This document shows, piece by piece, positions 43,684 through 50,582 of a DNA stretch of 50,582 nucleotides (position 1 is its first letter; each line of letters begins with the position of its first letter). The DNA is from an uncultured Lachnoanaerobaculum sp. GTDB lineage: Bacteria > Bacillota > Clostridia > Lachnospirales > Lachnospiraceae. The notes beneath the pieces were generated by a model that was not told the origin of the DNA, ran no database searches, and was given only the letters and a program-made list of their open reading frames with translations. Made by a program: the position numbers and the translations under genes. The DNA lies in assembly GCA_946999385.1 (NCBI GenBank), contig CAMQCZ010000014.1, positions 1 to 50,582 of the forward strand, given 5' to 3'.

Positions 43684-45600
43684 CTAAATATCTAAAGTTG
43701 CCTCTTTAGCATGCTCATAAATAAATTTTCTTCTTGGCTCTACTTCACTTCCCATTAAAAGCTCGGTTATTTCACTTGCAAATCTGGCATCCTCTATTGT
43801 TATTTGCTTTAAAACTCTTTTTTGAGGATCCAGTGTAGTTTCCCAAAGCTGTGCTGCATCCATTTCTCCAAGACCTTTATATCTTTGTAAAATAAAATTA
43901 TTTGAATGTTCTTTCTTATATTTTATCAACTCTCTATCATTATAAATATATTCCTCTTTACCCTTTTTTGGTATTACCTTATATAGTGGAGGCATAGCAA
44001 TATATATATGTCCGTTATATATTAATTCAGGCATAAATCTATATAAAAAAGTTAATAATAATGTATCTATATGACTTCCATCAACGTCAGCATCAGTTAA
44101 TAATATTATCTTATTGTATCTTAATTTTTTTATATCAAAATCATTGCCATAGCCTTCTGAAAATCCACATCCAAAGGTATTTATTATTGTTTTTATTTCT
44201 GCATTTGCTAAAACCTTGTCTATAGAAGCTTTTTCAACATTTAATATCTTACCTCTAATTGGCAAAATGGCTTGATATTTACGATTTCTTGCACTTTTTG
44301 CCGAACCTCCGGCTGAATCACCCTCAACAATAAAGATTTCACATTTATACGCATCCTTAGATTCACAATTTGCTAATTTTCCATTACTGTCAAAGCTGAA
44401 TTTTGATTTTGTCAATAAATTAACTTTAGCTTTTTCTTCAGCCTTTCTTATTTTAGCTGATTTTTCAGCACAGGAAATTAATATCTTTATTATATCTAAA
44501 TTTCTATCAAAAAATCTTCCCAATTCTTCATTAACAACATTACTAACAGCCTTAGAAGCATCTGCACTGGCTAATTTTGTTTTAGTTTGACCTTCAAAAA
44601 TAGGATCTCTATGTTTAATAGCTATTATTGCACTCATTCCATTTCTTGTATCTGTTCCTGTAAAATTATTATCTTTATCCTTTAAAATACCGAGCTGTCT
44701 TGCATAAGAATTTATCATCTGAGTAAATTTTGTTTTAAATCCTACAATATGTGTACCACCTTCACTTGTGAATATGTTATTACAAAATCCAAGTATATTT
44801 TCTTCAAAGGTATCAACAAATTGTAATGCAATTTCAACATCAATACTATCACTTTGTCCTTTTATATATATTACTTCATGTAATATTTTTTTGCTATTAT
44901 TTATTTCTTGTACATAAGAACAAATACCATTAGGTTCAAAATATATTTTTTCTTCTTTTTCATTATCTCTATTATTTTTATAATATATAGTTAATTTAGG
45001 ATTTAAATATGCTATTTCATGTAATCTTGATTTTAACCAATCATCTTTAAATCTGATTTTTTCAAATATCTCATCATCAGGAATAAAATTAATCTTTGTT
45101 CCACTTTCTTTTGTATTTCCAATAATAGGTAGCAAACCATCTACAAGCTTAGTTGTCGGAATTCCTTTCTCATAACTGTCAAAATATATTTTACCTTCTC
45201 TATATATTGTTATCTCTAAACTTTTTGAAAGTGCATTTACTACTGACGAACCGACACCATGTAAACCTCCACTGGTCTTATAAGAATTAGAGTCAAATTT
45301 ACCTCCGGCATGCAAGGTAGATAAAACTATCCTTTCTGCCGGTAAGCCTTTTTTATGCATCTCAACAGGAATACCTCTACCATCATCTTTAATAGTACAA
45401 GAACCATTATTTTCAAGTGTAACCCAAATTTTATTGCAATATCCTGCCAGATGTTCATCTACAGAATTATCTATTATTTCATAAATAAGATGATTTAAGC
45501 CTTTACTGCCTATGCTACCTATATACATACCCGGTCTTTTTCTTACTGCTTCCAATCCTTCTAAAACCATTATACTATCAGCATTATATTTATTCGACAT
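43684..45600 (-). CDS. parE: Type IIA topoisomerase subunit B (ParE/GyrB-like)
   Basis: 638 residues; ATPase subunit partner of the neighbouring A subunit. GHKL ATP site with EIIDNSVDE, DDGRGIPV and GGLHGVGSSVVNALS, the Lys of the QTKTKL loop, the TOPRIM motif EGDSAGGSAKSARNR and DADVDGSHI, and the C-terminal RYKGLGEMDAAQLWETT segment. Start ATG with AGGAG upstream. Pairing with an A subunit lacking a GyrA box supports the ParE call, though in Clostridia naming such pairs ParE or GyrB is partly convention. Confidence 0.93.
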   Translation of the reverse strand: MSNKYNADSIMVLEGLEAVRKRPGMYIGSIGSKGLNHLIYEIIDNSVDEHLAGYCNKIWVTLENNGSCTIKDDGRGIPVEMHKKGLPAERIVLSTLHAGGKFDSNSYKTSGGLHGVGSSVVNALSKSLEITIYREGKIYFDSYEKGIPTTKLVDGLLPIIGNTKESGTKINFIPDDEIFEKIRFKDDWLKSRLHEIAYLNPKLTIYYKNNRDNEKEEKIYFEPNGICSYVQEINNSKKILHEVIYIKGQSDSIDVEIALQFVDTFEENILGFCNNIFTSEGGTHIVGFKTKFTQMINSYARQLGILKDKDNNFTGTDTRNGMSAIIAIKHRDPIFEGQTKTKLASADASKAVSNVVNEELGRFFDRNLDIIKILISCAEKSAKIRKAEEKAKVNLLTKSKFSFDSNGKLANCESKDAYKCEIFIVEGDSAGGSAKSARNRKYQAILPIRGKILNVEKASIDKVLANAEIKTIINTFGCGFSEGYGNDFDIKKLRYNKIILLTDADVDGSHIDTLLLTFLYRFMPELIYNGHIYIAMPPLYKVIPKKGKEEYIYNDRELIKYKKEHSNNFILQRYKGLGEMDAAQLWETTLDPQKRVLKQITIEDARFASEITELLMGSEVEPRRKFIYEHAKEATLDI

Positions 45601-45631
45601 TAAATACTCCTAAATTTTATTTTTAAAAATT

Positions 45632-45653
45632 AAAAAGCCCCTAAAGGCTCTTT
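45632..45653 (-). terminator. Intrinsic terminator between sseB-like gene and parE
   Basis: Hairpin with AAAAGCC / GGCTCTTT arms around CCTAAA. On the minus strand it reads AGCC-loop-GGCT followed by TTTTTAATTTTT. It lies 3 bases past the SseB-like stop and within 55 bp of the parE start, so parE needs its own promoter or readthrough. Confidence 0.65.
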
Positions 45654-45655
45654 AA

Positions 45656-46432
45656 TTACTTATTATCATTAGTGAATATATTTCCTTTAACACGATTTAA
45701 CCATTCTTTAGTTATTAAAACTCCTATTCCTGAAGGATTAATTATAAAAGCAAAGGTATTTTCAGGAACTATAAGCTCAGTCATTTGTTTAAAATCTAAT
45801 ATTTTCAAATCCACATCCAAATCTTTTTTAAATCTATTAAATTCTATATGGTCTGTAAATATAGGTATCAAATGTTTATCATCACCGGTTTTCATCATAA
45901 GTAAGCCTGCGGCATTGCCTTTTTTTTCTTTAGAAATAGGTAATAAAAAATTTGCTCTCATAATATTTACTATCATTTCTTCTTCAAGTTTTTTCAAATT
46001 ATCTACATCGGAGTCTTTATCATTTTTTCTAAGCTCCTGCATAAAATAAGTCATAGTAATTGCAAGATTTGGATTTTCAAAAATTTTTAAATTTTTATCT
46101 TCTCTAGCCGGAATTTTTACTATATCACTTATCTGATATAAAAAATTATAATTTTTGTCTATAAAATTTATAGCATTTATTCCATATAATTCAAGTGTTG
46201 CTATTGCATTAGCTAAATCCTTTTGTTCTATAGTAATATATGATACATTATTATTCTTTTTATTTAATTTTTCAATCTCAGATTTTGCAAAATCTTCATC
46301 TAAAAAAACAATAACTTTATCATCAAATGTTTGCTCATCGCATATGACAAAGGGATTTTTTGTGTATCCTGATTGTATTAAATAAACTTTTTCCAAGCTT
46401 GGTATATTTTGTAAAAATTCTCTCTTATCCAT
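45656..46432 (-). CDS. SseB-family domain protein
   Basis: 258 residues, no signal peptide or membrane span. The C-terminal half has SseB-like segments (KHLIPIFTDHIEFNRF, LDFKQMTELI, FAFIINPSGIGVLI), and the N-terminal half resembles the same fold more weakly. The family is named after enhanced serine sensitivity in E. coli; its biochemical role is unknown. In Clostridia such proteins often sit near housekeeping genes. AAGGAG lies before the ATG; a strong terminator follows. Function not assigned. Confidence 0.7.
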   Translation of the reverse strand: MDKREFLQNIPSLEKVYLIQSGYTKNPFVICDEQTFDDKVIVFLDEDFAKSEIEKLNKKNNNVSYITIEQKDLANAIATLELYGINAINFIDKNYNFLYQISDIVKIPAREDKNLKIFENPNLAITMTYFMQELRKNDKDSDVDNLKKLEEEMIVNIMRANFLLPISKEKKGNAAGLLMMKTGDDKHLIPIFTDHIEFNRFKKDLDVDLKILDFKQMTELIVPENTFAFIINPSGIGVLITKEWLNRVKGNIFTNDNK

Positions 46433-46476
46433 AGTAATCTCCTTATATATTGATATAAGAATAGCATATTTTATAA

Positions 46477-46718
46477 TTAAAATAAAGTTGTTTTTAAAAG
46501 TAATAATTCATAAACAGAAAATGTATCATCACTAAAACCATAATCACTACCAGTAACTACATTTCTATATTTAGGTATAAAGGTTGATTCCAAAATTACT
46601 GCTACATCAACATCAGTTTATTTTATCTTTTACAAAAATAGCCGGTACAGTCCTATGACCACACCGACTATAAAATTATCTTTTTGCTTCTTTAGATATT
46701 CTAATCAAAATAATTCAA
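46477..46718 (-). pseudogene. Broken gene remnant downstream of hsdR
   Basis: An AGGAGTGATA site (about 46723-46732) precedes a TTG at 46718 that stops after five codons. Beyond it, protein-like stretches appear in shifting frames. SRCGHRTVPAIFVKDKIN (about 46616-46669) ends in TGA, and a 46-codon stretch without a start (46480-46617) contains AVILESTFIPKYRNVVTGSD and FSDDTFSVYELLLLKTTLF before TAA. This looks like a gene damaged by frameshifts. I do not recognise the family. Confidence 0.45.
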
Positions 46719-46779
46719 TTTATATCACTCCTATTAAAAATAACATCTTTGAAATAGACATATAGCACTAAACTAAATT

Positions 46780-49700
46780 TTAAATCCCAACAAAGACTTC
46801 TACAAGCTTTCTTATCTTTTCTAATACCAATTCTTTTTTCTTTTCCCTTGCTCCTCGTCTACGTGAAGTAGGTGGGATAATGCGATCCAACTCATCTCCT
46901 GCATATTCAACATATCCTTTGCTTATAGCCTTTTCTATAAATCGTTTTGAGTCTTCTTTTAGACCTTCTTCTTCAAGCAAAGATATAATTTTATTTTCCT
47001 TCTCTTTCTTTGCAAAACTATAGAATAACTCAAGAATATCATCAGTATTTTTCAGTTCAGACAATCTTGTGGTGTTTATAAATTCCATAATCAATTCTTC
47101 TTTTGCCCTTGTGCCGAGGCTTGATCTTATCACTCTTCGAACTTCTGCTTTTAAGCTTTCCACATCATCATTTTCTTTTGACTTTTCAAGTATCAAAGCC
47201 AGAATATAATCCAAATTTATTTCATCCGTTTTAAGTAAGTCAATCTGAAATTCAACATCAGAAAAATCAACTTGACTAGTTTTGGGATCTTCAACACGCT
47301 TTGCATTTACTATGCTTTCTCTGATATCAACATAGACACTTTTCATGTCCTGCTTCTGCCTATCTGATATAATTTTTTCAAAGTCTTCAAACTCATCAAA
47401 ATTTTTCAAGATATTCTCGGCTTTCAACAGCTCGCCAAAAATTTCTACAAATTCTTTTTTATCCGCTTCTAATATAATTTCGGTAGGCTCCGGGAACTTA
47501 GCTATTATTTCATTACAAATATCTGTGTAACCCTTAATAACCTTGCCCGTTTCTTCATCTTTGAAGCCATTAATATACTCTTCATAGCTCTTTTCCAAAA
47601 TGATATTTACACTATTTTCATCGCCAAACGTCTTGATTGCATCCTGCGTAGCTTTTTCCAGATTCCTAAAGCAAACAATGTTGCCAAAGATTTTTACTTT
47701 GTTCAGTATACGATTTGTTCTTGAAAAAGCCTGAATAAGACCATGATATCTCAGGTTTTTATCAACAAATAGTGTGTTTAATGTAGGTGCATCAAAACCT
47801 GTCAAAAACATTCCTACTACAATAAGCAAGTCAACTTGTTTATCTTTCACTTTAAGTGATAAATCCTTGTAATAATTTTGAAATTCATTACCATTGCTAG
47901 AAAAATTTGTTTTAAAGTGAATATTATAGTCAGCGATTACCTTGTCCAAAAATTCTTTTGCTGTTGATTCCATTGCAGAAACATCAAAATTCTCTTCTGA
48001 TATTTCTCCGATTGCTCTTTGCTCCTCATTGGCTGCAAAGCTGTAAATTGTAGCTATCTTCAATCTTTTTTCTTCAGGTAAATTGCTTTGTTGTCTTTTA
48101 AACTCTTCATAATATAATTTTGCAGCTTCAACACTTTGCACAGCAAACATAGCATTAAATCCATTAAGTCTTCTATGCTTCAAATCATAAAAATCATTAC
48201 GATGTGTTTTCGTATCAAAAACCTTGAGAATATACTTTGTAATCTCAGAAATTCTTTCAGGATGAAGTAGCATTTTATTTTCCAATTTAACTAATTTCTT
48301 TTCATCTTCCTCTTTCTCAGCATTTTTGAATTTCGGTGTAATATTGTTATAATCCACCTTGAATTTCAATACTTTGCCGTCCCGAATAGCATCGGTTATA
48401 ACATAGCTGTGAAGCTGTGCTCCAAATATCCCTGATGTGGTATCTCCAGCAAGTGAATTTTCCGGAAAAATCGGAGTTCCGGTAAATCCGAATTGGTAAT
48501 ATTTCTTAAATGACTTCCGTATATTTTTCTGTGCCTCTCCAAACTGAGAGCGATGGCATTCATCAAATATAAGAACACAATGTTTATCATAAATTTTATG
48601 GGTGGGATTTCTCTTTACAAATTCATTTAATTTTTGAATTGTGGTTACCACAATACGATTATCATCTCTTTCAATACATCTTCTAAGTTCTTTTGTATCC
48701 TTACTTCCATTTACACTATCTGGCTGAAACCTTTGATATTCTTTCATTGTTTGGTAGTCTAAGTCTTTTCTGTCTACCACAAAAAACACCTTATCAATAA
48801 AATCTAATGTCGTAGCAAGTCTTGCTGATTTAAAAGAGGTAAGAGTCTTACCTGAGCCTGTCGTATGCCAAATAAATCCTCCTGCTTCAGGTCTGCCTGC
48901 TTTTTTTGCCTCATAACTTGATTTTATCTTCCATAAAATTCGTTCAGTTGCTGCTATTTGATATGGACGCATAATAAGGAGAGTGTTATTAACATCAAAT
49001 ACGCAATATTTTGTAAGCACTTCAAGAATGACACGCTTCTCAAAAAATGTTTTAGTAAAATCCACCAAATCACAAATCACCTTATTTTTAGCATCTGCCC
49101 ATTCACAAGTAAACTCATAATTATTTTTATTCTGTGCTGTTGTATTAGCAAAATATCTAGTATAAGTTCCATTGGATATTACAAATATCTGAACATACTT
49201 GTATAATGAATTTTCACTGTTAAAACTTTCCTTACTATATCTATGAATTTGATCAAAAGCTTCATGCAAATTCACACCTCTTTTTTTCAGTTCAATATGA
49301 ACAAGAGGCAAGCCATTTACCAAAATTGTTACATCATAGCGATTTCGTTTTTTCCCTTCGCCGACAATCTGATTAGTAACCTGAAGAAAATTATTATGAA
49401 TATTTTTCTTGTCGACAATTTTAATATTTTTCAAATGCCCATCGTCAAATATGAAATCATGGATATAATTTTCCTGTACTTTTCGTGTTTTTTCAATCAT
49501 CCCATCATTTGGTGCATCTAAATATTCGATTAAAAATCTGCTCCACTCTTCATCTGAAAAAGATATATTGTTTAGTTTTTCAATTTGAATTTTTAAATTT
49601 GCATATAATTCAGCATTTGACTTTACTATAAGCCTCTCATACCCTTGAGAGGTCAAGTTTTCAATCAATTGTTTTTCAAGTTCAGCTTCACTTTGATATG

Positions 49701-49803
49701 CAGTTTCTCTAACTTGAAAATCTTTTTCAAAATTAGCTAAAATAATTCCTCCGGTCATTTCGGCAATTGTAGCTGTGTTATACTTTAATCTTTCTTCTGA
49801 CAT
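46780..49803 (-). CDS. hsdR: Type I restriction enzyme R subunit
   Basis: Motor and nuclease of a type I restriction-modification complex (R2M2S). 1007 residues. The N-terminal nuclease core has VTILVNGLPLVHIELKKRG (PD-ExK-type). Helicase lobe 1 has HTTGSGKTLTS, FVVDRKDLDYQT, IFDECHRSQFG and FTGTPIF. Lobe 2 has VVGMFLTGFDAPTLNTLF and LIQAFSRTNRI. A C-terminal helical domain binds MTase. The start is set at ATG 49803, with AAGGAG 8 bases upstream; another ATG 18 bases earlier precedes that site. It is transcribed after hsdS, so the order is (hsdM off the edge)-hsdS-hsdR. Its base composition looks less AT-rich than its neighbours. Confidence 0.94.
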   Translation of the reverse strand: MSEERLKYNTATIAEMTGGIILANFEKDFQVRETAYQSEAELEKQLIENLTSQGYERLIVKSNAELYANLKIQIEKLNNISFSDEEWSRFLIEYLDAPNDGMIEKTRKVQENYIHDFIFDDGHLKNIKIVDKKNIHNNFLQVTNQIVGEGKKRNRYDVTILVNGLPLVHIELKKRGVNLHEAFDQIHRYSKESFNSENSLYKYVQIFVISNGTYTRYFANTTAQNKNNYEFTCEWADAKNKVICDLVDFTKTFFEKRVILEVLTKYCVFDVNNTLLIMRPYQIAATERILWKIKSSYEAKKAGRPEAGGFIWHTTGSGKTLTSFKSARLATTLDFIDKVFFVVDRKDLDYQTMKEYQRFQPDSVNGSKDTKELRRCIERDDNRIVVTTIQKLNEFVKRNPTHKIYDKHCVLIFDECHRSQFGEAQKNIRKSFKKYYQFGFTGTPIFPENSLAGDTTSGIFGAQLHSYVITDAIRDGKVLKFKVDYNNITPKFKNAEKEEDEKKLVKLENKMLLHPERISEITKYILKVFDTKTHRNDFYDLKHRRLNGFNAMFAVQSVEAAKLYYEEFKRQQSNLPEEKRLKIATIYSFAANEEQRAIGEISEENFDVSAMESTAKEFLDKVIADYNIHFKTNFSSNGNEFQNYYKDLSLKVKDKQVDLLIVVGMFLTGFDAPTLNTLFVDKNLRYHGLIQAFSRTNRILNKVKIFGNIVCFRNLEKATQDAIKTFGDENSVNIILEKSYEEYINGFKDEETGKVIKGYTDICNEIIAKFPEPTEIILEADKKEFVEIFGELLKAENILKNFDEFEDFEKIISDRQKQDMKSVYVDIRESIVNAKRVEDPKTSQVDFSDVEFQIDLLKTDEINLDYILALILEKSKENDDVESLKAEVRRVIRSSLGTRAKEELIMEFINTTRLSELKNTDDILELFYSFAKKEKENKIISLLEEEGLKEDSKRFIEKAISKGYVEYAGDELDRIIPPTSRRRGAREKKKELVLEKIRKLVEVFVGI

Positions 49804-49886
49804 CTGAATTACTCCTTCCATTTGTATTCAATTTTTTATATTTTCTCAATAAATTCTTTCTGATGATATTTTAAGCTATTAGTTTT

Positions 49887-49909
49887 AAAATAGAATTTTA
49901 CTCTATTTT
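49887..49909 (-). repeat. Hairpin between hsdS and hsdR
   Basis: Perfect 8-bp stem AAAATAGA (49887-49894) / TCTATTTT (49902-49909) with a 7-base loop, 8 bases past the hsdS stop. The stem is AT-only and ends in TTTTAAAAC, so it is at best a weak terminator that would lower hsdR expression relative to hsdM and hsdS. Confidence 0.4.
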
Positions 49910-49916
49910 GATAAAT

Positions 49917-50582
<666 letters not shown>

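Overview
The window is very AT-rich (roughly a quarter G+C by eye) and densely packed, and almost every gene is on the minus strand. The gene families suggest an anaerobic low-GC Firmicute of the class Clostridia, possibly Lachnospiraceae-like. The pointers are the prpC-prkC-rsgA-rpe-thiN order, formate-THF ligase, an SseB-type protein next to a second type IIA topoisomerase, a cytidylate-kinase-like protein beside citrate synthase, and many TTG/GTG starts. This is an inference from families and context; there is no rRNA. TGA acts as a stop (for example in ATGA overlaps).

Layout. (1) 1-771: left edge and about 700 bases with no convincing gene. (2) 772-20465, minus: one long housekeeping run, in transcription order ftsK, fhs, murE, murF, priA, def, fmt, yugP-like protease, rsmB, rlmN, prpC, prkC, rsgA, rpe, thiN and an ECF transporter S component. 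Most junctions overlap or are under 30 bp. Start codons of rsmB, murF, fhs, hsdR and two permeases are placed from their ribosome binding sites. (3) 20661-22753, plus: an ABC-F ATPase and a tiny membrane protein. (4) 22754-23020: hairpins that look like remains of an IS200/IS605-type element. (5) 23021-28612, minus: a ferric-iron/hexose-phosphate type ABC importer with an unpartnered YesM/LytS-type histidine kinase. (6) 28759-39184, minus: two adjacent operons. The upstream one encodes a TVP38-type membrane protein, a double-[4Fe-4S]/CCG protein, a fused two-domain transferase (TIGR04282 + TIGR04283 types) and an APH-like kinase. The downstream one encodes a tandem-rhodanese lipoprotein, a second TVP38 protein, a YnjB/C/D-like ABC importer and a nucleoside-hydrolase-family protein. 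(7) 39323-46432, minus: citrate synthase, cytidylate-kinase-like protein, ParC, ParE, SseB-like protein. (8) 46477-50582, minus: a broken gene remnant, type I restriction subunit hsdR, and the 3' part of hsdS.

Two things stand out. The right edge is a (GACA)n tract of at least 13 units inside hsdS. It reads as (DRQT)n in the frame that continues into the second target-recognition domain, while both other frames stop within five codons, so it looks like a slipped-strand switch of a type I restriction-modification specificity subunit. The region 28.7-39.2 kb looks like an undescribed uptake-and-conjugate pathway. It shares its transporter, rhodanese and TVP38 components with the uncharacterised E. 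coli ydjXYZ-ynjABCDE neighbourhood, and adds a kinase, a nucleotidyl/glycosyl transferase fusion and an Fe-S protein.
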